Shown here piece by piece: positions 44,430 through 55,020 of a DNA stretch of 64,000 nt (within the stretch, counting starts at the first letter, position 1; each line of letters starts with the position of its first letter). Source of the stretch: Coenobita brevimanus (Eukaryota; Arthropoda; Malacostraca; Decapoda; Coenobitidae); NCBI GenBank assembly GCA_032717465.1, contig CM064653.1:37852555-37916554 (forward strand), read 5' to 3'. The position numbers and the translations under genes are program-made. Under the pieces are notes generated by a model that was not told the origin of the DNA, did not search any database, and saw only the letters and a program-made list of their open reading frames with translations.

Positions 44430-45957
44430 AGTATCTATCTACCTATCGCTCTATTGCCAGACGCCTCAATTCCGTTCGGGGTGGACACAAACAAATCGCC
44501 TCCACGTCGCCCTGTTCCGCGTCATTTCACTGCCCTGCTCTCAACTCACACCCCCCTCTCTCATATACCTCTCCATCCCATCCCTCCATCTCATCCTCAG
44601 CCTCCCCCTCCCTCTCCCCCCTTCCACCTCACTCACATACACTCTCTTCGTCAGTCTTTCACCCTCCATCCTCTCCACATGGCCAAACCACCTCAGTGTA
44701 TTCCTCATAACGCTTCCTATCGCATCCACATCCACACCAAAATGCCCCTTTATATCCTCATTTTTCAGCCTATCCCTCCATGTGACTCCACAGGCTCCTC
44801 TTAAATGACTCATTTCCACTGCTCTCACTCTTGACTTGTGTCCTTCCAACAACATCCAAGCTTCACTTCCATATGTTAGAGTTGGTATCACAATACTGTC
44901 ATGTAGTAACTTTTTCACTTCCATGCTCAATTCCCTGTTTCTTATCACTGCTTTCAAGGAACCAGCTACCTTTCTTCCCTGCTGTACCCTTTCAAGCACT
45001 TCACCTCTAAACCTCCATCCTTACTCATCACACTACCCAAGTACTTAAACATACTCACATTTTCCAATTCCTCACCATCCAACCTCGCTGTACATTCACT
45101 GACTTCACCTCTCTCAAAGACCATCACATTACTCTTCCCTACATTCACCTTTAGATTCTGTTTCTTACACACTCTTCCAAACTCATCCACCAAGCCTTGC
45201 AGCTCCCCTTCGTCTTTACTCAACAACAGAGTATCATCTGCAAACAACAGTAGAGGGAGTTTCTAAACACCACCCTATCTCATTAGGGCCACTCCAACAT
45301 CCACAACCCTACCTTGTACCTCTTTTATTACCCCATCCATGTACAAATTGAACAACCATGGAGACATGACACATCCCTGTTTCAACCCAACCTTCAAAGA
45401 GAAAAATTCACTCAGTTCACCATCCACATGCATTGCAGCCTTAGCACCATCATCCAAACTCTTCACAACATTCAACAACTTCCCATCTACTCCATATATT
45501 CTTAATACTTTCCACAATCCTTGACTATCGACCGTGTCATATGCTTTCTCCAAATCCATGAAAGCCGCAAACAACTTCTTTCCCTTCTCTAGAAACGTTT
45601 CCACTAAAGATCTGTGAATGAATATCTGATCTACACAATCTCTTCCCTTCCTAAAGCCTCCCTGTTCTTCTCCAACTAATTCCTTTGTTCTTTCTCAAAC
45701 TCTGTCAATAAGTATCCTACCATACACTTTTCCTATTATACTAAGAAGACAAATGCCCCTATGATCACCACACACTTCTTTTTCCCCTTTTCCTTTGTAC
45801 AAGGGAATAATTATACCTGACTTCCAATCCTCCGGGACTCTACCTTCCTCCCAAGCCAATCTGCACATCTTCCACATCCATTCTATTACTATCTCTCCCC
45901 CATGCTTCAGCATTTCACCACACACTCCATCAATTCCTGGGGCTTTCCCCAATTTCA
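44430..45957 (-). mobile_element. LINE-B5, 5'-truncated copy
   Basis: Minus strand, from a TATC tail at about 44434 to a break at 45957 in the RT (EVNEIGESPRN-like junction; VKLGKAPGIDGVCGEML). Frames: 45695-45958, 45275-45604 (AAFMDLEKAYDTVDSQ), 44966-45247 (MFADDTLLLSKDEGE), 44541-44999. Several frame changes and a stop just before FADD. Truncated end abuts (TA)n. Confidence 0.83.
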
Positions 45958-45959
45958 TG

Positions 45960-46021
<62 letters not shown>

Positions 46022-46024
46022 ATA
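45958..46024. repeat. (TA)n array
   Basis: TA array between the LINE-B5 5' break and M6. Confidence 0.9.
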
Positions 46025-46557
46025 CGGTAATACCTCGAAATACGATACCCCTAGATGCGATACCTCGGTCTAACGATGGGGGTTGAAATACCATCATACC
46101 CCACCTAACGATGGCCAAACCCCAGTTTAACAATGGATTTTTTTTTTTTTTTTTTACCAATTTTGATTATATTTTTAACAAAAATTGGTTTAGGTTGATT
46201 TATAAACTGTTTTTGGACTTAATGTGTTTTAGCCAAAGGTGAGGTGAACATTGTCATTCTGGGCTATAGTTTACTAAGCTTGATTTTTTTCCAGACATAT
46301 TTGGCGATTTTCAGACTTTATTTGTGGGTTTTAGTGAGTTATTTACTGGCACTAGGCTTAGGTTAGCTTCCTTTAGAGGTGTTAGGCTATTTAGACTGGC
46401 TTTAAACTTGTTTTTGGGCTTTGAACTTGGTTGGGGGGAATCCCATGGCTGAAAAATGCATCCCATTACTTTACATGTTAAAACTACACCTATATACAAT
46501 ACCCCACCTGATGATGGGTTTTTACCTAACCAATTACATTGTTAGACCAAGATATTA

Positions 46558-46560
<3 letters not shown>
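46025..46560. mobile_element. M6, 536-bp non-autonomous pogo/Tigger-type element
   Basis: Starts CGGTAATACCTCGAAATACG, ends GACCAAGATATTACTG, with TA on both sides. CTAACGATGGGG-type subterminal motifs recur. A T run lies at 46138-46155. No coding frame of note. Confidence 0.7.

Positions 46561-46612
<52 letters not shown>
46561..46612. repeat. (TA)n array
   Basis: TA array between M6 and the LINE-A4 3' end. Confidence 0.9.
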
Positions 46613-46616
<4 letters not shown>

Positions 46617-47905
46617 GCTGTTCATTTTTTCAGGCTCCACCATGCTTGCATGTGTCGGCCTTGATCACGTGATGGTGGCTCTCCATGCTGCTCAATCTCT
46701 GCCAGCTTCCTTATTCAGTCCCTTATCCCTGAGTTCACACTCAATGACCTCGCTCCAGGTCTTTTTCAATCTACCTTTCACTACCCTACCCCTAACATTA
46801 ACACTTCTCACTTTCTGCACCCAATTATCACCCCCCATCCTCTCCACATGCCCAAACCATCTCAATCTACCTCTCCTCATCACAACACCAATACACTCCT
46901 GCCCCATCCTACCTCTTGACTCTTCCATCGAAAACCTAGCTCCTCCAGGCCTCACATTCAGGGACACACTGCACATCCACCTAATCACTGCCATTTCTGT
47001 ACGTCTGAGCTTGCAAATATCCTCTTCCTTTACTGACCAGGTCTCACTACCATACAGCAGTCACTCCTAACATATGCTGTATACGAATACCCCTTAGCAC
47101 AGAGGAAGAGTCCTCTCAATGTCAGGAGAGGCAACAGCTCCCTGAACTTTTTCCAACCACTCTTGACTCTAGCCACAGAAGTAGCTCCAGCCCCACCTCC
47201 AGCACATAACATGTCTTCCAAATAACAAAACTCTTCCACACACTCAACAGACTCACCAGCATGTTCAATCATTTCACGTCTGACAATGTCCACATGCTGT
47301 CCCCGACACACCGCACACATGAAATCAGCATTATCTTGCAGCCTATCTCTGATACCACTACATCTCTTATGCACCCATTTATCACAGACACTGCACAAGA
47401 TGGAATTACTTCCCATGCCCTTGTGGCAAATTGCACATGGCCACTCTCCCTCTTCTTTAACAGAACTGCCACCAGCCCTAGATGCCATCACTTTCATTTC
47501 ATCTGCATGTACTCTTAAGTCCTTGTGCCCCATACCATCTCTCCACTGCCTATATCTTTCCTCAGCCTCCCTTTCGTTCTCTGCCATCAACACCAAATCA
47601 ACAGCATACAACATCTCCTATAGGAATCTGTTTCCGAAGTCATGTGAGAGGGCTTCAAGTACCGGGATAAACAACTTGGGACTCAAAACTGACCCCTGGT
47701 GCACATCAATATTCACAGAAAACTCATCACTCAAATCTCCATTCGTCCTTACCTGGGTGTAAGCACCCACATACATGGCCATAGCTGCCCTAACCAGTCT
47801 CTCCTTGATCCCAAGCTTTCTCAATCCCCCCTTCATCGCCTCTCTAGGTACTCAGTCAAAGGCCTTCTCCAAATAAATAAAAACAAAGTACAGTTCCCTA
47901 TACTT
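46617..47905 (-). mobile_element. LINE-A4, 5'-truncated, diverged subfamily
   Basis: Minus strand. 3' end near 46617 with GCATGGTGGAGCCTG; the 5' end breaks in the RT near VDLEKAF at 47905, next to a short TA run. Frames 47618-47836 ([12 protein letters not shown]), 47030-47614 (YAVDLVLMAENE replacing YADD), 46692-46994. The PHD-like finger (about 47305-47438) keeps all its metal ligands (CAIC..CSVC..H..C..CAVC) although the rest is diverged and broken. Confidence 0.82.
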
Positions 47906-49124
47906 TATATATATATATGTTCAGTGTATAAATATAATCTTATAATCACACACTGCTCTGTCATTTGCAATCCCAGAAATGGATTTGGAAGTGGCAAATA
48001 CTCTACTGTCCATTTATTATGCAGGAGAGGAATGTTTTTGTGCAGCTGCACCAGTTCAGTGATCCCTTGGTTATTACACACTCGGTTACAGCAGTTTTTG
48101 TTATCACTGCTACAGGAAAATCTGCATTCCTGCTGTTATTGCACACTTTTTAGCTATAAAACTTTGTTATCAAGCACCTGATCTGGTTTCTGACAACAAT
48201 CTATCTATCTCACTTTTTAGCTATAAAACTTTGTTATCAAGCACCTGAGCTGGTTTCTGACAACAATCTATCTCTATCTATCTATCTACAGGAAAATCTG
48301 CACTCTTATCTATCTATCTATCTATCTGCTACAGGAACATCTGCACTCCTGCTATTATCGCACACTTCTTAGCTATAAAACTTTGTTGTTAAGCACCTGA
48401 GCTGGTTTCTGACAACAATGATGGTACAAAATCTGTGGTTTCTGATGCCTCTGAGGAGTTTAAAGATGAGGCACTACTAGAGGACTTAATTCCAAGTGGA
48501 GGAGACCACTAACTCTCCATCCCCTAGCCTCAGAATCTCTTACCTCAAGCCCATCACAGGTCTCTATATGATATGTGTTTCATACAATGCCATTTTCATC
48601 ATTCTCTATTAACCTAACCAAGTCTATGTGTGTTCCTGATATACTGTACCATACCAGTATGTGTGTATTTACTGATTATAAATTGTTGTAAAAGGGAAAA
48701 TTTGGGTTTACAAGTGGGGTGCCCAGTACCAATTAGAAAAAATCCCATAGGTTCTGTGCTTTCGTTATCACAAATTTTTAACAAATACGCAGTAAGCACA
48801 GTACCAATTATGTACGATAACCAAGAAATGAATGTATAGGTGAAGCATCCTCTAACTCCCTCTTGATCCCCCAAAAGGATGATGGTGGACTGTAGACTGG
48901 GAACTTCAGCCTGTAGTCCATTTCAGATGAACCCGGGACTCCAATGACATTAATACAATGCATATTTTGTGCACAGAGAGAATGATTATGGAAGGACAGA
49001 ATGAGAGGAAGGATGGAGAGAAAGTGACAGTGAGCCAGTAAAACAACAGAAATCACATGAAAAAAAAGGATGCAGTGACAAAAAAATTTCAGTAAAAATG
49101 AAGGTCATTACAGCACTGAATTAC
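47906..49124. other. Intron with TCTA-linked tandem blocks; no gene recognised
   Basis: From 48145 to 48425 a block of about 60 bp (TTAGCTATAAAACTTTG ... GGTTTCTGACAACAAT) is repeated three times, separated by (TCTA)n runs (48200-48210, 48270-48290, 48308-48328). The rest is AT-rich. A short open segment near 48440-48505 (DASEEFKDEALLEDLIPSGG) looks like an acidic protein tail but has no partner sequence nearby. Confidence 0.5.
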
Positions 49125-49320
49125 CTGGCGTCCTGCAAAAAGTATTGGCAGCAGTGTCAGTATTCACGACATAGGGGGTGATGGATATGTTGGGTATATG
49201 GTAGACATTCTGCAACATTGCGGTAATAAAGCCAACTGAAGGTTCATTTGACACATGTCCTGCATCATCATATATATCAATCTTCAATGCCAAGAGTTTC
49301 CCACTATCTTCAAAACCAAC
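49125..49320 (-). CDS. Aldehyde oxidase/xanthine dehydrogenase-family exon (molybdopterin domain, middle exon)
   Basis: The 196-bp exon starts at an acceptor (tgcatttcag|GTTGG) in phase 0 and ends at a donor (CCAG|gtaatt) in phase 1. It encodes VGFEDSGKLLALKIDIYDD, then a segment ending NTFCRTPG. The family has the pattern 'K-Y-x-VGF...G-x-L-x-AL-x-...VY-x-IPN...NT-x-x-R' here, and the arginine in CRTPG aligns with the active-site arginine of the family. XDH proteins usually continue RGFGGPQ, while insect aldehyde oxidases have RAPG, so the sequence leans to aldehyde oxidase-like (inference). The codon split after the first base of Gly is completed by the exon at 20234, across a 28,890-bp intron. 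Confidence 0.88.
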
Positions 49321-49499
49321 CTGAAATGCATAAAATAATACGAACTTTAGTGTCTTCAAAAAAGTATGCAGTATTATTAATGTAAAATGTCTGTATAATT
49401 TTCATAGCAGCTTGGTTAATCACACATTTGGAATTCCTACTGTAGCTATATTGCTGTATATTTACCGTACCTCTTCTTTCCAAATTCATTATCTATGTT

Positions 49500-49714
49500 T
49501 TGTGAGTAATTACGGCACTCTTATTGGACTGAGCCGGAGAAGGTTTATATCCAAGGGGTGGTTGGGGTTTACTGCTCACATATTTCCACTCAGGGATGAG
49601 TGAGGCTGGTCACTCTCATCTCAAATGTCAAGACCAACTTGCCTAGCCCCGGGCTCCTATGCTCCTCATGGAGCAATGAAGGATTGGATGTTGAATGAAT
49701 GAATGAATATTTGT
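49500..49714 (+). mobile_element. SINE-like family S, 3' half (S6)
   Basis: Starts in the promoter-like segment (GTGAGTAATTACGGCACTCT, GGTTTATATCC) and runs to CATGGAGCAATGAAGGATTG and an AATGAATGAATGAA tail. Lies in the 1.9-kb oxidase intron. Confidence 0.72.
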
Positions 49715-50679
49715 CAAACCTATAATAAACACAAGCAGTTATGTAAATCATGCATCTGATGGTGTCTTGCGAATGAAGCCATCCCCAGGTCTGTAGAGAG
49801 CTGTGTCAATGGGTAAGGATGTGAAGAAAATAAGCAACTTTCGGAGTCTGAAGCAGGATGTCTTAGTGTGTGTGCGTGGCCCTGACTTTGGCTTTGCTTT
49901 CAACAAGGTAACTTTTCCACTAATAGATAAATTAGACACAGTGGCATCCTAGGCATGCCCTATGGCTCTATCACTGAGCCCATTCCTAGTATCTCTGGGC
50001 AGAGGCTTGGCAGGGGTGGATAAGGCAAGGGGTCTGCATGATGTGGGAACAGAATTGGATGAGGTGGAACCTGAAGACATCGTTCTACACCTGGTAAAGT
50101 CATGGGACAGATTGAAGCCCGCTTGCATGCCTGGCAGGAGTCTGTCCCTACCCTTTGGTGGCAAGATCAAACATGAGCCAGTTCATACAACTGCGGGAAC
50201 GAATTTGAGGCATATGCCATCCCCCACCGGCCTCTGTCCACATAAATCGCAACTGCATATCACGTTTCCTGGCGGTTGGGGATTAATCATATCAAACTTT
50301 ACCATTAGCTGAAAATTATTTGAGGCACTCCATGATGGAAAGTATTGATAAACCACAGTTCCCGTAATGCACTTTTTAAAAAAAAAAAGTAACTTTCACC
50401 TATTGTCTTTCAATTATAATGGCATGAGAAGCCCATCCGTTACTGAAAATACAGTTAAAAGTTGTCCCCCATCCCCAGAATGTCTTTTCTGACCTTGCTT
50501 GCCAACTGCCCTGATGCCTAATGAAGGTTCCACAATGGAGAGTACTAATGCATGTATCCATCAGATCTATCCAGCCAATTACCATTTTCAGAAATTGCAC
50601 TTATTTAGAGAAAATGTAATTTCAACATCATCCTATTTGGTTACCCTGGCATGAAGGACCCAAAATAGGTTCAGAAGTC

Positions 50680-50681
<2 letters not shown>

Positions 50682-50710
<29 letters not shown>
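50682..50710. repeat. Poly(A) run
   Basis: About 28 A residues in the oxidase intron; no LINE or SINE body recognised before it. Confidence 0.8.
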
Positions 50711-50713
<3 letters not shown>

Positions 50714-51202
50714 TCTGCCAGCTGCCTGATGTCTGGTTGAAGATCAGTGACAAAAGGTATGAATATCCCTTGCATTCTGACTGCATTCCTTAATGTTTAC
50801 TCAAGGCACATCTGCACCCTCCACCGGGATGGGTCTCCTTTATAGTTGTCAACCTGTGTCTAAATACTGTGAGGCAGATTTGGACAACATATTTTAAAGG
50901 CGACAGAGAGACAGAGAGAGAGAGAGAGAAAGAGAGGGGTTAGATGCCAGATGTAAAAATTAAATCTATATATATTATTCCTGCCAGTAGGACATCTGGA
51001 TTAAGGTGTATAATATACTGTACTAATGCATACTCAGCTTAAAAGAAAAAGTTAACACAGGCATGAAAGTTTAAAATATTCACAGAAAAACTAACACAAG
51101 GATGGAAGCTTTATAATGCAGAACCACATGGTAAATCATGCTACAATGCAGTGGGAATACTTCACAGAACTGACAACAATCAATAACATGGTTTATACTG
51201 AC

Positions 51203-51386
51203 CTCATACTTGGCATAATAAGGATCGCGCCATCCAGCATAGGTCATGTTTGTGTTGAGATCGGCTACAAGACGTACTGGCTGCTGCACTTTTCTAGCTG
51301 CCACTGCTGCTGCTGTTGACACCAGGTGCTGTCGGCTGATCTTACTTCCATAACCACCACCAAGCCGTCGCACTGACACATTTATG
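51203..51386 (-). CDS. Aldehyde oxidase/xanthine dehydrogenase-family exon (molybdopterin domain, upstream exon)
   Basis: Exon of a molybdo-flavoenzyme of the aldehyde oxidase/xanthine dehydrogenase family, which hydroxylates aldehydes or N-heterocycles using a molybdenum cofactor. Read on the minus strand it encodes the conserved stretch INVSVRRLGGGYGSKISR followed by a run ending in DPYYAKYE; the glycine-rich GGGYGSK matches the cofactor-binding GGGFGGK-type motif of the family. The low-coordinate end is a canonical donor (GAG|gtcagt, phase 0), which continues exactly into the next exon. The acceptor at 51387-51388 is inferred: AG is preceded by a branch-like GCTAATG about 37 bases upstream, and LINE-A-derived sequence (feature at 51428) begins just beyond. 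The frame stays open further upstream, so the exon could start up to about 50 bases earlier. Upstream exons are not visible in the window. Confidence 0.82.
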
Positions 51387-51427
51387 CTGTTGGTGTTTGT
51401 GTTGCCATCAAACATATTTACATTAGC

Positions 51428-51715
51428 AAGGAATTTGTGAAGTGGTGAGATGGGGCAGACTGAGATGGTTTGGGCATGTGGAAAAGATGGAGGATGACAA
51501 CTGGGTGCAGAGATGAAAGATGTGAACACTGAGGATGCAGCTGTGAGAGGCAGACCTAAAGTCTTGGGATGAGGTAATATAGTGTCCTCTGGGATAAGGG
51601 ACTGATGAAAGAGGCAGCTAGAGATTAAACAATGTGGTAAGCAGCCATCAGGTGACTAAAGCTGATGCATGCAAGCATGTTGGAGCCATTGTAAAAGAAA
51701 ATAAAAAGAAGTTGG
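51428..51715 (+). mobile_element. LINE-A-related 3' remnant (A7)
   Basis: Plus strand. Reads [20 protein letters not shown] with a later break, then eroded sequence to the LINE-A 3' end (GCATGCAAGCATGTTGGAGCC, AAAGAAAATAAAA). It sits directly upstream of the oxidase exon acceptor and bounds how far that exon can extend. Confidence 0.65.
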
Positions 51716-51989
51716 TGCTGAAAAGGAGCCTACACATGGCGGTGGTGTGCACTATACGTGGTGTAGCTGTGACATCCATCCAGGAGCCAAACATCAATTT
51801 CCCGGCAAGCTGTTGTGGGAAGAACCCTGGTGTGACTGTGGTGAACCTTGAATTCCTGCACAGTGTATGTACTGTACTGTAGTGTACTGTACCCAAAGGA
51901 TGGCCCCACAGAGGCAGTTGCTTACCGGTGGTGAACAGGTCTGCTTGGCCAGAAAGACCTGGATTATGACACACAAACAACAGCAGCAA
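51716..51989. other. Unassigned segment
   Basis: No repeat family or gene recognised. Contains a GTACTGTA repeat at about 51868-51893. Confidence 0.4.
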
Positions 51990-52502
51990 CATAAAACAGC
52001 AGTGTGGTGGACAAAGGAGAAAGGTTTTCTAAGAGTGAGACTTACAAGTGGAAAGGCTGACAAAGTATTATTCTAAGAGTGAGACTTACAAGTGGAAAGG
52101 CTGCCAATCAAAGTATTATTCTAAGAGTGGGACTTACAAGTGGAAAGGCTGACAATCAAAGTACTGGCTGATAAATATGAGCTTCTGAGAGCAGGGAAAT
52201 TTGTGGTCAATAAATTGGGAGAATGGATTTGGTAAACTTGTAAAGTGCAAGGACTATCTGCTAGGGAGTGCTAAAGCTGTGTGTGGCACTGCAAGGGTAG
52301 CAACTAGTAAGAAGATACCATACAAAGGAATGTTAAAGTTGTGTGTGGTGCTGGAAAGGTGGCAACTACTAAGAAAGATACTATACAGAGGAGTGCTAAA
52401 GCTGTGTGTGGCACTGTATGGATAGCAACTAGTAAGAAGACACCATACAGAGGAATGCTAAAGCTGTGTCTGGCACAGCACGGATAGCAACTAGTAAGAA
52501 GA
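51990..52502 (+). mobile_element. LINE-C1, left part (degenerate, with internal tandem repeats)
   Basis: A third RTE-like family related to LINE-B. Reads VRLTSGKADNQS, LADKYELLRAGKFVVNKLGE and KAVCGTARVATSKK in shifted frames, equivalent to the endonuclease-RT linker of LINE-B (YELEQMEGV..., CEAVCGVRR). The linker has expanded into two tandem arrays: a 43-48-bp unit (52029-52164, three copies) and a 62-63-bp unit (52270-52502, four copies). Interrupted by LINE-D. Confidence 0.65.
52270..52502 (+). repeat. 63-bp minisatellite, left arm (4 units)
   Basis: Units begin at 52270, 52332, 52395 and 52457 (GCTAAAGCTGTGTGTGGC ... AGCAACTAGTAAGAA ... ATACAGAGGAAT). Continues at 54238 after the LINE-D insertion. 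Confidence 0.85.
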
Positions 52503-54236
52503 TTTTTTTTTTTTTTTTTTTTTTTTATGCGAGGAAGAAGGAACCAAAGGCCATGAGCCCGCAGTAACAGTTCCCTCCAAGAGAAAAACAAAATACAATA
52601 TAGAGCCAAATTCAAGATCCGATCATTTTGAGATGCCTGGACACACTGCGTTTGAAAGACTGGAGATCATAGGCAGCAGGAAATACAGATAGAGGGAGAC
52701 AGTTCCAGAGCTGACCTGTTGCATAAATGAAAGGCTGAGAATAACGGTTAACTCTTGCATTAGAGAGTTGGACAGAAAAAGGATGAGAGTTTGCTGCCAG
52801 ACGGGTGCTACGCGCCCGTCGTAGAGGTGGAGGAATGCAAGCAGACAGTTCAGAGGAGAAGTGACCATTAAAGTAGCGATAGAAAAGAGATAAAGATGCA
52901 ACAGTGCGGCGAAGAGACAGAGGTTGAAGGGAGTCAGTAAGAGGAGGAGAGTTAATGAGATGAAAAGCCTTTGACTCCACCCTATTGAGAAGAGCTGTAT
53001 GTGGGGAGCCTCCCCACACATGAGAGTTGTACTCCACACAGGGGCGGATAAAACCCCTGTATAGAGTCAACAATTGCCCAGGGGTGAAGAAAGAGCGGAG
53101 TCAGCTTAGCACACCCAATCTCTTGGAAGCAGATTTTACAAGAGATGTAATATGATCTTTCCAAGATAAGTCCCGAGTAAATGAAACCCCAAGCATGTTC
53201 AAGGATGATGCAGGATTAAGCTGTATATTATTAAACATTAGTGGGTATACCTGTGGAAGATTTTGTCGGGTTGATAGGTGTAAGAACTGAGTCTTAGATG
53301 CATTAAAGACAACCATATTATTTTTACCCCAGTCAGAGATACGAGCCAAGTCAGACATTAGGTGTGCCATAGCCTCAACCCTTGTTTGTTGAAGTAACTG
53401 TTGAGATGGGCGTTGCGGGAACCGAATGAAAAGGTGAAGGGTGGAGTCATCAGCGTATGAGTGGATAAGGTTAGATGTACAGCTTAGAAGATCATTGATG
53501 AATAAAAGGAAGAGAGTTGGTGATAGGACAGAGCCCTGAGGAACACCACTGTTGATAGATCTAGGAGAAGAACGATGGCCGTCTACAACAGCGGCTATAG
53601 AACGACCAGAAAGGAAGCTAGCGATGAAGGCACAGATAGAAGGATAGAAACCGTAGGAGGGCAGTTTGGAAATTAAAGATTCATGCCAGACTCGATCGAA
53701 AGCCTTTGAGATGTCAAGTGCAATGGCAAAGCTTTCGCCAAAGTCCTGAAAGGAGGATGACCAGGAGTCTGAAGGGTAGGTGACAAGATGGAGTCTGAAA
53801 GGTATGTGAGAAGATCGCCAGTGGCGCATCCCTGACGGAACCCATACTGACGATCGGAAAGAAGGTTGTGATAGGAAAGATGCCTTAAAATTTTTCTATT
53901 AAGAATTGACTCGAAAACTTTTGAAATACAGGATGTTAAAGCAATTGGACGATAGTTGGAGGGTTGGGAGTGGTCACCCTTCTTTGGGACTGGCTGAATG
54001 AGAGCAAACTTCCAGCAAGAAGGAAAGGTACAAGTTGACAGACAAAGACGAAAGAGTTTGCCTAGGCAGGGTGTAAGCACAGAAGCACAGTTCTTGAGAA
54101 CAACAGGAGGGACCCCATCAGGCCCATATGCCTTGTTAGTACTGAGGCCAGTGATGGCAGAAAATACATCAACTGAAGAAATTTTAATGTCAGCCATGAG
54201 GAAGTCAGAGGGGGGAAGTGATGGAGGAACAGCACC
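52503..54236 (-). mobile_element. LINE-D, Jockey/CR1-type non-LTR retrotransposon, 5'-truncated
   Basis: Minus strand with a poly(A) 3' end (27 T on the plus strand, 52503-52529). Inserted in the 63-bp minisatellite of LINE-C1. The 5' end near 54236 is truncated within the RT (KISSVDVFSAITGLSTNKAY). Confidence 0.85.
52612..54200 (-). pseudogene. LINE-D reverse transcriptase, two frameshifts
   Basis: RT blocks in order: YGPDGVPPVVLKNC, PVPKKGDHSQPSNYRPIALT, LLSDRQYGFRQGCATGDLLT; then after a frame change near 53760 ALDISKAFDRVWHESLISKL, SGVPQGSVLSPTLFLLFIND and SYADDSTLHLF; after a second change near 53090 the C-terminal LTLYRGFIRPCVEYNSHVWG and RYSQPFIYATGQLWNCLPLS. This is the Jockey/CR1-style RT with FxDxxxAFDxVWH, unlike families A-C. 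No endonuclease remains. Confidence 0.85.
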
Positions 54237-55020
54237 GGAATGTGTATGGCACTGCAAGGACCACAAATGTAGTAAAAAAGATATCGTACAGGCAAATACT
54301 AAAGCTATGTGTAGCACCGAAAGGATAGCAACTAGTAATAAAGATACTATACAGAGGAATGTTAAAGCTGTGTGTGGTGCTGAAAGGATAGCAACTAGTA
54401 AGAAAGATGCTATACAGAGGAATGATAAAGCTGTGTGTGGCTCTGAAACGGCTGCAACGAGTAAGAAAGATTTTGTAGAGAGGAATGCTAAAGCTGTGCA
54501 TGGTGCTGCATGGGTAACAACTAGTATGAATGATACCATACAGCTTTGCAAGATATGGAGGTTAAAGGGCAATGGATGAAAAGAAAAGGTGGTTGGGGTG
54601 GATGTCCGAATGGAGTTTAAAGGAAATAAAAGAAGGGAACATACTGAGAGCAAGAAAAACATGAAAAGGTGAATGATGATCCAAATTAATAAAATTACTC
54701 TGAAATAGGAAACTATTTTGGAAAGACATCTCAAAATACAGACATGAAGGTATTAAAAAAAAAATGTTAAAATGTGCAGGGTCAAAAAGGATAAATAATA
54801 ACAAATGATGGCAAGGTGCGGATTAAATAGAAAGAATATTTTGGAGGGCTGATAAATGGAAGTGATTATACCATAATGGTTACATGCTTGGTTTTGGTGG
54901 TGAAAAGGGAAGGAATGTTGTGGCAGAGTATGTGACACTTGCAGATGAGAGGAATGCTGTGAAGCTGAAGAAGAGGCAGGCAACAGATTTTAAGGTCTAT
55001 GCAGATGTGATTCATCCACA
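54237..55020 (+). mobile_element. LINE-C1, right part
   Basis: Continues with five more 63-bp units (to 54549), then degenerate sequence parallel to 55740-56160 of LINE-C2 (e.g. GAAAGAATATTTTG, ATGTGACACTTGCA). No intact frame. Confidence 0.6.
54238..54549 (+). repeat. 63-bp minisatellite, right arm (5 units)
   Basis: Unit starts at 54298, 54361, 54424 and 54487 are exactly 63 bp apart; a diverged unit precedes them. Each unit reads in one frame as a 21-residue peptide of the type AKAVCGAERIATSKKDAIQ plus two residues, so the array preserves the LINE frame. Confidence 0.85.

Larger units (their letters stand above)
20235..49124 (-). other. 28.9-kb intron of the oxidase gene, filled with transposons
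   Basis: Bounded by matching phase-1 splice sites (donor gt at 49123-49124, acceptor ag at 20235-20236). The intron contains LINE-B1, LINE-A2, LINE-B2, M4, LINE-B3, M5, LINE-A3, T6, LINE-B4, Tc1-2, LINE-B5, M6, LINE-A4, SINEs and several (TA)n arrays. Stretches without a recognised repeat are about 20241-20587, 27007-27119, 29290-30480 and 47906-49124. Confidence 0.8.
49321..51202 (-). other. 1.9-kb intron of the oxidase gene
   Basis: Donor gt at 51201-51202, acceptor ag at 49321-49322, phase 0. It contains a SINE tail copy (49500-49714), a poly(A) run (50682-50710) and a GA-rich tract (about 50906-50940). Between 49740 and 50620 there are short open frames on both strands that I could not assign to any family. 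Confidence 0.75.

Noticed and set aside
48145..48425. CRISPR-like array (repeats with spacers)
   Set aside because: Three imperfect 60-bp blocks separated by (TCTA)n in a eukaryotic intron; not a CRISPR array.
51387..51529. Extending the oxidase exon upstream along the open frame
   Set aside because: Sequence beyond about 51428 is antisense LINE-A remnant, and a branch-like GCTAATG plus AG at 51387-51388 gives a reasonable acceptor; the extension up to 51428 is left as an alternative only.
53998..54579. 193-residue plus-strand frame with repeated KAVCG peptides
   Set aside because: Not a host gene: it is the 63-bp minisatellite of LINE-C plus antisense of LINE-D; described as repeat features.
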